Below, piece after piece: positions 35,776 through 44,564 of a DNA stretch of 64,000 nucleotides. Source of the stretch: Kribbella italica (GTDB lineage: Bacteria; Actinomycetota; Actinomycetes; Propionibacteriales; Kribbellaceae); NCBI RefSeq assembly GCF_014205135.1, contig NZ_JACHMY010000001.1, positions 6,634,001 to 6,698,000 of the forward strand, given 5' to 3'. The notes under the pieces are model-generated. The model was given only the letters and a program-made list of their open reading frames with translations, was not told where the DNA came from and made no database searches. The stretch's first letter is position 1. Each line of letters starts with the position of its first letter. Position numbers and translations under genes: made by a program.

Positions 35776-36735
35776 TCAGAGCTTGGCGCCGATCAGTTGG
35801 TAGATGTCGTCGTGCGCGCCCGGCAGGTCGTCGTGGCCGAGGTCCGGGTAGGTGCGGAGCTCCTTCACGCCGGTGAGCTTGTTGTAGATCGCGTACTGCG
35901 TGGAGGGCGGGCAGGTCTGGTCCTCGAGGCCGGTGAACAGCGTGACCTCGGCCTGGATCCGTGGTGCCAGGTTCTGTACGTCGATGTAGCCGAGGGTCGT
36001 GAAGACCTCCTGCTCGCGCAGGTGCCGCGGGTCGCGCTTCTTGAACCAGGTGGTGATCTCGTCGTACGGGCCGCGCTCCAGGTTGAGCTCCCACGCGCGC
36101 TGGTAGTCGGTGAGGAACGGGTACACGCTGGCGGCGTACTTGATCTCCGGCGTGAGTGCGGCGCAGACCAGCGTCAGGCCTCCGCCCTGGCTCCAGCCGG
36201 TCGCCGCGACGCGGGAGGCGTCGACCTCGGGCAGCGCGCGGATGAGGTCGGCCAGCCGGCGGGTGTCGAGGAAGACGTGCTTGTAGAGCAGGCTGTCCGG
36301 CCCGCCGTCGAGGCCGTGGACCAGGTGGTTCTGCAGGCTGAAGGTGTTCGGCTCCTGGGACCCGGTGCGGAAGCCGACCTGCTCACGCACGTCCAGCGCC
36401 GCGACGGTGAAGCCGCGGGCGGCGTACGGCAGGAGGTCGACCCAGCGCGGCTGCTCGCCGCCGTACCCGTGGAACATCAGTACGGCGGGCCCGGTCGGCT
36501 GCTGCGGGCGGATCACCTTGGCGTGCACGCGGTAGCCGCCGGTGCCGTTGAAGTACAGGTGCTGGGCGGTCGCCGTGGTCAGCGGGAAGTCGGCCGCGTC
36601 GACGAACGACTCCTCGGCGGCGGTCCCGGCCAGCTCGGCCAGCGCCTTGTCCCAGAACTGGTCGAAGTCGTCCGGGCGCGGGTTGGTGCCCTGGTAGACG
36701 CTCAGTTCCTCGGCAGACAGCTCGAACGACAGCAC
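35776..36735 (-). CDS. Acetylxylan esterase / cephalosporin-C deacetylase family hydrolase (CE7-like)
   Basis: 319 residues. It has the alpha/beta-hydrolase pattern of the CE7 family: N-terminal FDQFWDKALAEL, nucleophile Ser182 in ATGWSQGGGLTLV, Asp in TGLEDQTCPPSTQY and His in YPDLGHDDLPG. VLMFHGYGGEQPRW forms the oxyanion region (RGQ in many relatives is replaced here by the REQ in DVREQVG). It should remove acetyl groups from sugars or small esters. It is cytoplasmic, since no signal peptide is seen. It is the last gene of a leftward group starting at the LCP gene. Confidence 0.9.
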   Translation of the reverse strand: MLSFELSAEELSVYQGTNPRPDDFDQFWDKALAELAGTAAEESFVDAADFPLTTATAQHLYFNGTGGYRVHAKVIRPQQPTGPAVLMFHGYGGEQPRWVDLLPYAARGFTVAALDVREQVGFRTGSQEPNTFSLQNHLVHGLDGGPDSLLYKHVFLDTRRLADLIRALPEVDASRVAATGWSQGGGLTLVCAALTPEIKYAASVYPFLTDYQRAWELNLERGPYDEITTWFKKRDPRHLREQEVFTTLGYIDVQNLAPRIQAEVTLFTGLEDQTCPPSTQYAIYNKLTGVKELRTYPDLGHDDLPGAHDDIYQLIGAKL

Positions 36736-36777
36736 GGGCGACTCCTTCGATCAGATCCGGACAATTTCCACCGCGGA

Positions 36778-37236
36778 TCATTCTGCGCGATCGGCGTCCT
36801 CACCGGCAGTGCCGTCCCAGATGGTGTAGCCGTGCGCCGCGTTCAGCCGCTCCCGGAGGTCGGTCGCGAGCTGCTCGTCGCGGCCCGGCGGCAGCCAGCG
36901 CACCGGGATCAGGATCGAGCCGTCCTTGTGCTTGGTCCGCAGGACGACGGCCTCGCCGTGCGTGGTCTCGACCCGGCCGACCTCGGTGACGTCGGTCCAG
37001 TCGGTCTTCACGCCCCGGACCTCGATCTGGTCCTTGCCGAGCTTCAGCAACGCCGGCGGCCGGAGCAGGATCCACAGTCCGGCCAGCGCGACCAGACCCC
37101 CGAGCACGAGGAACACACCCACCACCGCGTCCGGCAGCCCGACCGCCCATGCGATCGCGGCCACGCCGAGCAGGATCAGCCCGGCGGCCGGCACTCCGAG
37201 GAACCGCCCTGCCCGCATCCGGTACGTCGTACGCAT
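36778..37236 (-). CDS. Membrane protein with two helices and a PH-like domain
   Basis: 152 residues. Two adjacent hydrophobic helices (GVPAAGLILLGVAAIAWAVG and VVGVFLVLGGLVALAGLWIL) are followed by about 85 residues of beta-rich sequence (LLKLGKDQIEVRGVKTDW...VVLRTK) like the bacterial PH domains found in small actinobacterial membrane proteins. The function is unknown. It starts 12 bases after the end of the upstream lipoprotein gene, suggesting co-transcription. Confidence 0.75.
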   Translation of the reverse strand: MRTTYRMRAGRFLGVPAAGLILLGVAAIAWAVGLPDAVVGVFLVLGGLVALAGLWILLRPPALLKLGKDQIEVRGVKTDWTDVTEVGRVETTHGEAVVLRTKHKDGSILIPVRWLPPGRDEQLATDLRERLNAAHGYTIWDGTAGEDADRAE

Positions 37237-37248
37237 CGAGCCAGGATC

Positions 37249-38193
37249 TCAGAAGGCCGGCACCGAGCTTGTAGTGGCATTCCCGATCGCCGTCTTCTCC
37301 AGGCTGACCTGCCAGCTGGACTCCGCCGCGAACCGCTGGTCGAACCGTTCGTACGCACACAGATCGGTGAAGCCCCGGCGCCCGGAGTCCCAGTCGGTGC
37401 CGGACTTGAAGTACACCGAGTACGCGCCGCGGATTCCGGTCAGCGTCGCTCGCTCGTCGCTCCGAACGTAGATCGAGGCCTGAGGCTTCCGAGGATCGCC
37501 CTGGACGACGGCAACCACGACGTCCGAAGTTGTGCCGTTGGTGATCCGCAGCCGGCCGGAGCCGCGAGGCCCTGAGCGCTGGACCACCGCGCCGTTGGCG
37601 GCCCGCCGGTCGGGCGTCGCCGGTCGCACCGGCTCCGAGACCCGCAGCGACTTGCCGAAGGTGATCTTCGCCGCGGCAAGTCCCTTGGCCGCCGCGACCA
37701 TGCTGCTGCTGTTGACGGTGTAGTAGATGTCCCGCTTGGCCTCGTACAGCAGCATCGCCGCGGGCTTGGGGATGCCGCAGCTGGTGGACTTGTCGAGCTT
37801 GCCGGTACTGAAGGTCTCCCGGAGGGTGCGGTAGCCGCCGAGGACCGCGCCGACCGAACCGTGCGCCATCCAGAGGCCGTCCGGCTCGGTGACCAGCTGC
37901 AGCGCCTTGTCCTCGCGTTCGAGCGCCGCGGCGAGTTGGAGCCGTGCGGCGTCCGTCGCCGCCGGGGTGGTTGCCGCCATCGCCCGCACGAGCAGCGGCC
38001 GGAGTCGCTGCTCGATGCCGCTCAACACCTTCTGGTACTGCGCCGCCGACAGCGGCGGTGGGGGAGGCGGAGGCGTCGACGGCGTGGGCGACGTCGTCGG
38101 GGGCGCGCTCACCGGCGTCTCGCCGGAGCAGCCCGTCACGACCAAGCCGATGACCACCACGGCAACGGCTGGGACACGCGACGAGATCCTCAT
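37249..38193 (-). CDS. Lipoprotein of unknown function
   Basis: 314 residues from the ATG at 38193. The signal peptide ends in the lipobox VVTGC, followed by a Thr/Ser/Pro-rich linker with a run of seven prolines. The helical region at about 55-200 contains a single conserved-looking CGIPKPAAMLLYEAKRD segment. The C-terminal ~100 residues are beta-rich (GSGRLRITNGTTSDVVVAVV, YVRSDERATLTGIRGAYSVY). This last part resembles surface beta-sandwich domains of actinomycete proteins. No catalytic motif is visible. Confidence 0.75.
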   Translation of the reverse strand: MRISSRVPAVAVVVIGLVVTGCSGETPVSAPPTTSPTPSTPPPPPPPLSAAQYQKVLSGIEQRLRPLLVRAMAATTPAATDAARLQLAAALEREDKALQLVTEPDGLWMAHGSVGAVLGGYRTLRETFSTGKLDKSTSCGIPKPAAMLLYEAKRDIYYTVNSSSMVAAAKGLAAAKITFGKSLRVSEPVRPATPDRRAANGAVVQRSGPRGSGRLRITNGTTSDVVVAVVQGDPRKPQASIYVRSDERATLTGIRGAYSVYFKSGTDWDSGRRGFTDLCAYERFDQRFAAESSWQVSLEKTAIGNATTSSVPAF

Positions 38194-38258
38194 CGGCAAC
38201 AAGTCTGGCAGACGCCGGCCCGGCCGGTCAGGCAGTCGACAGCTTCCTGCCGCAGGGA

Positions 38259-39806
38259 TCAGGGGTTGGCCGGGTGGTACGCGCAGGCGTCGTTGAGGTC
38301 CTCGGTGCCACCGGCCGGCGGCTTGGCGGGGCTCGTCTTGCCGGTCGACGGCTTCTTGGTCGGCGTGCCGGTGGTGGTGGGGACCGGCTTCTTGTTCGCG
38401 ATCGCGTTCTGGACGATCTGCGCCATCGCCTCGTAGTCCGGGTTCTGGCCGCTGGGGAAGTTCTTCTTCTTGTCCAGGTCGACGTTGGTGACCTTGGCGC
38501 CCTTGACCTTGAGCCCGAGCTCGATGAAGGCCGGCAGGATCTCCTGCGGGATGTCGGTCTGCAGCAGCTTCTTGCTGGCCGACGCGATCTGCTGGTACTT
38601 CGTCACCAGGGTGCCGGGATTGGCGCTGCTGACGAGCGCGTGGATCGTGCAGCGCTGCCGCTCCTGCCGGGACGCGTCGTCCAGGCCGTACCGGCCGCGG
38701 GCGAACCAGAGCGCGTCGTGGCCGTTCAGCTTCTGGTTCGGGCCGGGCTGCAGGTAGTCCTTCGGCAGGATGTCGTCGTTCGGGCTCGGGCCCTTGTAGT
38801 CGCCGCCGATCGGGACCTTGTAGTTGATGTTGACCGAGATGCCGCCGAGCGCGTCGACGATCGACTCGAAGCCCTTGAGGTTGACCTGCATGTAGTAGTC
38901 GATGTCCAGGCCGAGCGCCGCGCCGGCCGAGACCTTCAGCACGTCGGCGCCCTCGTTGTCGGACGGGCCGAGCGCCTGCTTGTGCGCCAGCGGGAGGTTC
39001 CGGTACATCGCGTCCAGGTAGAACTCGGGCTGCTCGGCCGGGCCGTCGGGGTCGTAGAATCCGTCCGGGTAGAACTTGTGCAGCGGGGAGTCCTCCGGGA
39101 ACGGCATCCGCATCCAGTTCCGGCTGAGCGAGATCAGCTTGGTGTCGCCGGTCTTGGTGTCGATGCTGGCGACCATCACGGTGTCGGTCCGGGTGCCCTC
39201 GCGGCCGGCGCCGTCGTCCGCGCCGAGCAGCAGGATGTTCAGCCGGGGAGTGTCCGCCCAGGGGTCCTTCTTGTCCTCGACCTTCGGCCGGGTCGCGCTC
39301 TTGGAGTTGCCCTCGGAGGCGAACACGCTGCCGACCAGGTCGCGCTGGGCCATCACCGACTGCGCCGCGACGGTGGTCGGCACCGCGATGCCGAAGCAGA
39401 GCAGACCGACGAACGCCGAACCGGCCAGCCGGCCGACCGCGGTCAGGCTGACCGGGCGGAGCAGCTTGTGGGAGGCGACCACGATCCAGATCCAGAGCAG
39501 GCCGAGCACGACCACCGCGGCGGTCGCGATCAGCAGCTGGCTCGGGTCGACGGCCAGCGTGAGCACGGCGTCACGCTTGGTCAGACCGACGAACGCCAGC
39601 AGCCCGAGCAGGCCGATGCTGAGCGTCATCACGAAGGCGCCGAGCTTGGTCCGGCCGCCCATGACGAAACCGGACCCGGGGACGAGGGCGCTGACCAGGG
39701 TGAGGCCGATCGCCTTCGAGACGGTCCGGGCGCGGTGCGCCTTGTGGCGCGACCGGTTGGCCTTGGGTGCAGACCTCCGACCGGCTGCGCGAGTGCTCCG
39801 CGACAT
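38259..39806 (-). CDS. LytR-CpsA-Psr (LCP) family cell-wall glycopolymer ligase
   Basis: 515 residues. The basic N-terminus is followed by four hydrophobic segments (about 30-160), which is more than the usual single anchor. The LCP domain (about 190-440) begins with LNILLLGADDGAGREGTRTDTVMVASID and has the conserved SLSRNWM, VNLKGFESIVDALGGISVNI and the arginines in ALWFARGRYGLDDASRQERQ that bind polyprenyl pyrophosphate. The C-terminal tail is Thr/Lys/Pro-rich. It transfers teichoic-acid-like polymers or arabinogalactan-like glycans to peptidoglycan outside the membrane. Confidence 0.92.
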   Translation of the reverse strand: MSRSTRAAGRRSAPKANRSRHKAHRARTVSKAIGLTLVSALVPGSGFVMGGRTKLGAFVMTLSIGLLGLLAFVGLTKRDAVLTLAVDPSQLLIATAAVVVLGLLWIWIVVASHKLLRPVSLTAVGRLAGSAFVGLLCFGIAVPTTVAAQSVMAQRDLVGSVFASEGNSKSATRPKVEDKKDPWADTPRLNILLLGADDGAGREGTRTDTVMVASIDTKTGDTKLISLSRNWMRMPFPEDSPLHKFYPDGFYDPDGPAEQPEFYLDAMYRNLPLAHKQALGPSDNEGADVLKVSAGAALGLDIDYYMQVNLKGFESIVDALGGISVNINYKVPIGGDYKGPSPNDDILPKDYLQPGPNQKLNGHDALWFARGRYGLDDASRQERQRCTIHALVSSANPGTLVTKYQQIASASKKLLQTDIPQEILPAFIELGLKVKGAKVTNVDLDKKKNFPSGQNPDYEAMAQIVQNAIANKKPVPTTTGTPTKKPSTGKTSPAKPPAGGTEDLNDACAYHPANP

Positions 39807-40040
39807 GGCTCCGTTTCCTGGATCGACGACGGGTGGCGGCGATGCGGACCCGCGGCTGGCGGGCCCTGAGGGCAGGCTGACGACCTGGTGGGATCAGCTC
39901 CCCGGTAGTACAGACGCCGTCACGGCCTCCTCGGTTGACTTCAACACTCGACCCCCGTCGATTCGGCCAGATTACAGGGGGCCCGGTCGACACTCCCACG
40001 GCGTCCGGTCCCGGCCGTCGCCGGTCGCCGTCCACCCGCT

Positions 40041-40068
40041 TTGCTCCGATGGCCCCCGGCCGGATAGT
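40041..40068 (+). promoter_or_regulatory. Weak candidate promoter for tRNA-Ser
   Basis: TTGCTC (40041-40046) and GATAGT (40063-40068) are spaced by 16 bases, about 37 bases before the tRNA 5' end. The rest of the 298-base gap between the LCP gene and the tRNA holds no gene I can support. Confidence 0.35.
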
Positions 40069-40104
40069 CTTGGTCGTCGTCGTGTCCCTCCGGGGGCCGT
40101 CGGA

Positions 40105-40194
40105 GGAGGCGTCGCCTAGTCCGGTCGATGGCGCCCGCCTGCTAAGCGGGTTGAGGGTAATCCCCTCTCGCGAGTTCAAATCTCGCCGCCTCCG
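40105..40194 (+). tRNA. tRNA-Ser (GCT)
   Basis: 90 nt with a complete cloverleaf. Acceptor GGAGGCG pairs with CGCCTCC and the discriminator is G. The anticodon stem CCCGC/GCGGG holds the loop CTGCTAA (anticodon GCT). A long variable arm (GAGGGTAATCCCCTC) marks a class II tRNA, and the T arm is GCGAG-TTCAAAT-CTCGC. CCA is not encoded. It reads AGC and AGT codons. Confidence 0.97.
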
Positions 40195-40201
40195 CAGTAC
40201 G

Positions 40202-40233
40202 CAAGAGCCGCCAGCATCCGCTGGCGGCTCTTG
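40202..40233 (+). terminator. Terminator after tRNA-Ser
   Basis: CAAGAGCCGCCAGC and its perfect 14-bp complement with a 4-base loop, eight bases after the tRNA; it also faces the end of the convergent F420 gene. Confidence 0.9.
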
Positions 40234-40250
40234 TCGTCGGACGACGGGTT

Positions 40251-41141
40251 TCAGCCGCCGAAAGCGAGCGCTTTCGCCCCGGCGAGCCGCTCGACCGAGC
40301 GCGGCGTCATCGGCTGCAGCCCGACGATCAGGTGCTCGACGCCCAGTTCGGCGTACGCCGTGAAGACCTCGGCCAGCTCCTCGACGGTGCCGGTGAAGGC
40401 CCCGGGCTCGTCCGACGGCTTCTGGTCGGGGTCCCGGACCGTCAGGCCGACCGTCTTGCTGACCTCGCCGACCGGCCGGTTGTTCCTGGTCAGGGCCTCG
40501 TCGAAGGCCGCCAGCCGCTCGCGGGCCTTGTCCTCGACGCCACTGAACCAGGCCGTGTTCCACTGGTCGGCCCACTGCGCGGTCAGGTCCAGCATCCGCG
40601 GCTGCCGGGACGCGACCAGGATCGGGATCCGCCGCTCCGGCTGCGGCACGAGCACCGCCTCGTCGACCTGGTAGTACGTGCCCTTGTGCGTGACCGTCTC
40701 GCCGCGAATCAGCCGCGCCACGATCTCGACCCACTCCGCGAACCGCGACGCCCGGTGGTCCGTCGGCAGCCCGAAGGCCTCGTACTCCGGGTCGTGCCAG
40801 CCCGCGCCGACACCCAGGATCACCCGGCCGCCGGAGACCTCGTCGAGCGTCGTGGCCATCTGCGCGACCAGCCCGGGGTCGCGGAACGACGAGCACAGCA
40901 CCATCGTCCCGAGCTCGACCCGTTCGGTCACCGCGGCGACCGCGCTCAGCAGCGTCCACGCCTCGTGGATCCCGTACGTCGTACCGCTCGGGTCCCGGTA
41001 GAAGAAGTGGTCGGCCAGCCAGACCGAGTCCAGCCCGGCCGCCTCGGTCGCGAGTGCCATTCGGCGCGTGTCGGCCCACCGCGGCATCTGTCCGTCCGGC
41101 CCGTCGTCGCCACCGACCGGGAGCATGATTCCAAGTTTCAT
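40251..41141 (-). CDS. LLM-class F420-dependent oxidoreductase
   Basis: 296 residues. MKLGIMLPVGG at the N-terminus, LDSVWLADHFFY, RVELGTMVLCSSFRDPGLVAQMATTLDEVSGGR (conserved core split by family variation) and LGVGAGWHDPEYEAFGLP are the luciferase-like TIM-barrel pattern of F420-dependent enzymes; LTVRD and the TGTVEELAE region complete it. It transfers hydride between coenzyme F420 and an unknown substrate. It is the leftward neighbour of tRNA-Ser. Confidence 0.93.
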   Translation of the reverse strand: MKLGIMLPVGGDDGPDGQMPRWADTRRMALATEAAGLDSVWLADHFFYRDPSGTTYGIHEAWTLLSAVAAVTERVELGTMVLCSSFRDPGLVAQMATTLDEVSGGRVILGVGAGWHDPEYEAFGLPTDHRASRFAEWVEIVARLIRGETVTHKGTYYQVDEAVLVPQPERRIPILVASRQPRMLDLTAQWADQWNTAWFSGVEDKARERLAAFDEALTRNNRPVGEVSKTVGLTVRDPDQKPSDEPGAFTGTVEELAEVFTAYAELGVEHLIVGLQPMTPRSVERLAGAKALAFGG

Positions 41142-41282
41142 TCGTCCAACATATGTGCCGGTACGGCGTGCCTGCAGGTGTGATCGGGGTGCGGGGTGGG
41201 TAACTGGGGAGGTGCCCGGCGGGTGAGGCCGCGGTGAGGAGCGGGCGTTCGGTGAAGCCTTTTGACCTCACGAAAGGGTGTG

Positions 41283-41522
41283 GTGGCGGTGACGGACTCA
41301 GCCGTCAGACCGCAGGTGTACGACCTCCGTTTGTTCCTCCAGCTGTCCCTCCCGGCGCACGTCGCCTGCTGGGTCGACAGGGCCTGGAGACCGGCCTGGC
41401 TGATCAGCCGGCTGCACTGCGGAGACGGCTGGGTCGGCCTGGTCCAGTACGACGGCCCGAACGGCCAGGAACTCACCACACGGGTTCCGCTCGACCGCAT
41501 CGCTCCACCACCCCGCGTCTGA
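41283..41522 (+). CDS. Small hypothetical protein
   Basis: About 79 residues; the GTG codons at 41280, 41283 and 41289 are all possible starts after GAAAGGG. The sequence (VYDLRLFLQLSLPAHVACWV, then WLISRLHCGDGWVGLVQYDG) looks like a real small globular protein with a strand-rich end. Codon use fits the GC-rich host. I recognise no family. It is followed by a strong hairpin shared with the convergent PEPCK gene. Confidence 0.55.
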   Translation: MAVTDSAVRPQVYDLRLFLQLSLPAHVACWVDRAWRPAWLISRLHCGDGWVGLVQYDGPNGQELTTRVPLDRIAPPPRV

Positions 41523-41579
41523 CCCCCGGGCTGCGTGGCCGGGCGATGCACCCGCCTGGCCCCAACAGCTCCGGGTACG

Positions 41580-41619
41580 GCGAAGCGCCTCGCCCCGGGT
41601 GAGGGACGAGGCGCTTCGC
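41580..41619. terminator. Bidirectional terminator
   Basis: GCGAAGCGCCTCG pairs perfectly over 13 bp with 41607-41619 (loop 14). It lies between the small hypothetical gene (+) and the PEPCK gene (-). Confidence 0.8.
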
Positions 41620-41663
41620 GCTCCCCGGCGTACTGGCTTCCGGTCAGCCGCCGGCGTACTGGG

Positions 41664-43538
41664 TCAGCCGAGGCGGCTGCGCAGGGTGTCCAGCTCGAGC
41701 CTCAGCGCGGCCGGGACGGTGTCGCCGAGCTTGGCGAACCACTCCTCGATCAGCGGGAGCTCGGCCTTCCACTCCTCGGCGTCGACGTTCAGCGCGACCT
41801 GCAGCGCCTCCGGCGTCAGCTCCAGCCCGCTCACGTCGAGCGCGCCGGCGGCCGGCACCGCACCGATCGGGGTCTCCACCGCGTCGGCCTGGCCCTCGAT
41901 CCGGTCGATCATCCACTTGAGCACCCGGCTGTTCTCCGAGAAGCCCGGCCAGACGAACTTGCCGGCCTCGTCCTTGCGGAACCAGTTCACGTAGAAGACC
42001 TTCGGCAGCTTCTCGGCATCGTGCTCCTTGCCGACGGTCAGCCAGTGGTCCAGGTAGTCGCCGGCGTTGTAGCCGAGGAACGGCAGCATCGCCATCGGGT
42101 CGCGCCGGACCACGCCGACCTCGCCGACCGCGGCCGCGGTGGTCTCCGACGACAGCGTCGCGCCCATGAACACGCCGTGCTGCCAGTTCCGCGCCTCGGT
42201 CACCAGCGGGACCGTGGTCGCCCGGCGGCCGCCGAAGACGATCGCCGAGATCGGCACGCCGTTCGGGTCGTCGTACTCGTCGGCGATGATCGGGCACTGC
42301 AGGATCGGCGTGCAGAACCGGCTGTTCGGGTGGCTGGACAGCTCGCCGCTGCCCGGCGTCCAGTCACGGCCCTTCCAGTCGGTCAGGTGGTTCGGCGGGG
42401 TCTCGGAGTAGCCCTCCCACCACACGTCGCCGTCGTCGGTCAGCGCGACGTTGGTGAAGACCGAGTTGCCCTTCTCGATCGTGCGCATCGCGTTCGGGTT
42501 GGTCTTCCAGCCGGTGCCCGGCGCGACGCCGAACAGGCCGAACTCCGGGTTCACGGCGTACAGCCGGCCGTCCTCGCCGAACCGCATCCAGGCGATGTCG
42601 TCGCCGAGGGTCTCGACCTCCCAGCCGTCCAGCGTCGGGTCGAGCATCGCCAGGTTGGTCTTGCCGCAGGCGCTCGGGAACGCGGCCGCGATGTAGTGCA
42701 CCTTCTTCTCCGGCGAGATCAGCTTCAGGATCAGCATGTGCTCGGCCAGCCAGCCCTCGTCACGGGCCATCGCGCTGGCGATCCGCAGCGAGTAGCACTT
42801 CTTGCCGAGCAGCGAGTTGCCGCCGTACCCGGAGCCGTAGGACCAGATCGTCCGCTCCTCGGGGAACTGGACGATGTACTTCTCGTCGTTGCAGGGCCAC
42901 ATGACGTCGGCCTGGCCCGGCGCGAGCGGCGCGCCGACCGAGTGCAGGCACGGCACGTACGGCGCGTCCACGCCCATCTTCGCGAGGACCTCGGCGCCGG
43001 TGCGGGCCATGATCCGCATCGAGGCGACGACGTACGCCGAGTCGGTGATCTCGACGCCGAACATCGGCTTCTCGGCGCTCAGCGGGCCCATGCAGAACGG
43101 GACGACGTACATCGTCCGGCCCTTCATGCTGCCGCGGTACAGACCCGTCATCAGGGCCTTCATCTCGGCCGGGTCCATCCAGTTGTTGGTCGGGCCGGCG
43201 TCGGCCTCGTCGACCGAGCAGATGAACGTGCGCTGCTCGACGCGGGCGACGTCCGAGGGATCGGTCCGGGCCCAGAAGGAGTTCGGCTTCTTCGCGTCGT
43301 TCAGGCGGACCAGCGTGCCGGCCGCGATCAGTTCGTCGGTGAGCCGGTTGTACTCCGCGTCGCTGCCGTCGACCCAGTGGATCCGGTCCGGCTGGGTGAG
43401 TGCGGCGACCTCGGCGACCCAGGCCCGCAAGCCCTCGTGCTCAGTCGGGGCGTCGGTCAGGTCGATGGTGTTCGGTGCAACGGAGCTCTCGACACTGAGC
43501 GCTTCCTCGGTCTGGGCAGGGCTGGCGGTGGTCGTCAT
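41664..43538 (-). CDS. pckG: Phosphoenolpyruvate carboxykinase (GTP)
   Basis: 624 residues, the normal length. Diagnostic segments are FPSACGKTNLAM (the kinase P-loop with catalytic Cys291), YGSGYGGNSLLGKKCYSLRIA, VNPEFGLFGVAPGT, FGGRRATTVPLV and FLGYNAGDYLDHWL. It converts oxaloacetate and GTP to phosphoenolpyruvate, the entry step of gluconeogenesis, in keeping with growth on organic acids. A candidate regulatory inverted repeat lies upstream at 43577-43620. Confidence 0.97.
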   Translation of the reverse strand: MTTTASPAQTEEALSVESSVAPNTIDLTDAPTEHEGLRAWVAEVAALTQPDRIHWVDGSDAEYNRLTDELIAAGTLVRLNDAKKPNSFWARTDPSDVARVEQRTFICSVDEADAGPTNNWMDPAEMKALMTGLYRGSMKGRTMYVVPFCMGPLSAEKPMFGVEITDSAYVVASMRIMARTGAEVLAKMGVDAPYVPCLHSVGAPLAPGQADVMWPCNDEKYIVQFPEERTIWSYGSGYGGNSLLGKKCYSLRIASAMARDEGWLAEHMLILKLISPEKKVHYIAAAFPSACGKTNLAMLDPTLDGWEVETLGDDIAWMRFGEDGRLYAVNPEFGLFGVAPGTGWKTNPNAMRTIEKGNSVFTNVALTDDGDVWWEGYSETPPNHLTDWKGRDWTPGSGELSSHPNSRFCTPILQCPIIADEYDDPNGVPISAIVFGGRRATTVPLVTEARNWQHGVFMGATLSSETTAAAVGEVGVVRRDPMAMLPFLGYNAGDYLDHWLTVGKEHDAEKLPKVFYVNWFRKDEAGKFVWPGFSENSRVLKWMIDRIEGQADAVETPIGAVPAAGALDVSGLELTPEALQVALNVDAEEWKAELPLIEEWFAKLGDTVPAALRLELDTLRSRLG

Positions 43539-43576
43539 CGGCGGCTCATTCCCCTGTTCGGCGGTGTGATCTGTCG

Positions 43577-43620
43577 CATACCAGTCAACGCAGTGGGCGT
43601 ATACCAGTGTGCAAGTGGTA
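43577..43620 (-). promoter_or_regulatory. Candidate operator region upstream of pckG
   Basis: Two ATACCAG boxes 23 bases apart (43578-43584 and 43601-43607). The second forms the inverted repeat TACCA...TGGTA (43602-43620). Size and symmetry fit a GntR- or LacI-type operator in the region where the pckG promoter should lie. Confidence 0.4.
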
Positions 43621-43739
43621 CTAACCGTACGCGACCGGGTGGGGTGTTGAGAACCGCGAGTACGTGAGCCCGATCACAAACTTTTGCCGACAACCGCTTT
43701 CCGCCGGAAGTTTCCTGGCGCGACCGGCCACGGAACGTG

Positions 43740-43779
43740 CTGAAGCCCCGCGCCGGGTGGTTTTGGCGCGGGGCTTCAG
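43740..43779 (-). terminator. Terminator hairpin downstream of the YCII-like gene
   Basis: CTGAAGCCCCGCGCC pairs perfectly over 15 bp with 43765-43779 (loop 10). It lies 125 bases past the end of the leftward gene at 43904, with the heptamer repeat between them. Confidence 0.75.
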
Positions 43780-43796
43780 GGGTGGGTGGTCTTGTT

Positions 43797-43852
43797 GGCG
43801 GGTGGCGGGTGGCGGGTGGCGGGTGGCGGGTGGCGGGTGGCGGGTGGCGGGC
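43797..43852 (+). repeat. Heptamer microsatellite GGCGGGT, seven perfect copies plus one variant
   Basis: Seven perfect GGCGGGT copies run from 43797 to 43845, followed by GGCGGGC. The + strand therefore has at least seven regularly spaced GGG runs and could fold into a G-quadruplex. The array lies just beyond the stop codon of the YCII-like gene. The whole 43539-43903 gap holds only this repeat, the hairpin and the pckG upstream region. Confidence 0.95.
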
Positions 43853-43903
43853 GGTGGCGGTGGGCGAGGGGCTGCCGGCGCTCCGGGGGTTTGCTCGGCG
43901 GGG

Positions 43904-44434
43904 CTAGTCCTCGGTGGGCCGGCCGCCGAAGCGCCAGACATGGACGTCTGCGCCGGGGCGGAGTGCCGCGGCAGCTTCGGGGGTCGGGGCTTCGACGAGC
44001 GCAGCCTGGCCGACCAGGGTCGTGCCGTCGAGCAGGTCGCCGTACAGGATCACGTGCGGCGAGTCCGGCGGCTCGTGGTCGACGCCGTCCGTGGCGAGCA
44101 GGAGGTAGCGGGTGTAGCCGGGGACGGCGCCGGCGAAGTCCCACATCGTCGTACCGACGCGCTTGCGGAAGCCGCGGACCAGGACGTCGTCGAAGACGCC
44201 GGCCAGGTAGTACGGCTCGTCGTACGCGAACCGCTCGACGGCCTCGGCGTCCGGTACGTCGAGGATGTGCAGGCTGCCGGTGGTCTCGGCGTCCTCGTCG
44301 TCGTGGGTGAGCGTCGGCCCGCGCGCGATCAGCTCCCCGGCGTACCGGTCCATGAAGGTCCAGTGCTGCTCGCTCAGCTCCACCTTCAGCGGGAACGCCC
44401 CGGCGCGATCGCGCCCGTACACGAAGTACTCCAT
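43904..44434 (-). CDS. YCII-like protein
   Basis: 176 residues from the ATG at 44434 with GAGAGGA upstream. The first ~95 residues (EYFVYGRDRAGAFPLKVELS, ARGPTLTHDDEDAETTGSLH, AVERFAYDEPYYLAGVFDD) follow the YciI pattern. The second half (VGTTMWDFAGAVPGYTRYLL, HVILYGDLLDG, VHVWRFGGRPTED) looks like a second copy of the same fold. The function is unknown. Confidence 0.8.
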   Translation of the reverse strand: MEYFVYGRDRAGAFPLKVELSEQHWTFMDRYAGELIARGPTLTHDDEDAETTGSLHILDVPDAEAVERFAYDEPYYLAGVFDDVLVRGFRKRVGTTMWDFAGAVPGYTRYLLLATDGVDHEPPDSPHVILYGDLLDGTTLVGQAALVEAPTPEAAAALRPGADVHVWRFGGRPTED

Positions 44435-44564
44435 CCTCGATCCTCTCCTGGAACCAGTTGCCCCGGGCCCGCGTCGTACCGCCCGTTGAACCCCCGACGG
44501 GAGAAGCTTCCCCGACAAGTACGAGGTCCGCACGGCCTCACCTCGAGTCGTACAGGAGATGAGC

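Noticed and set aside
43797..43852. Heptamer array as iterons of a replication origin
   Set aside because: Iterons are longer and less G-rich, and the array lies outside the element with no initiator gene adjacent.
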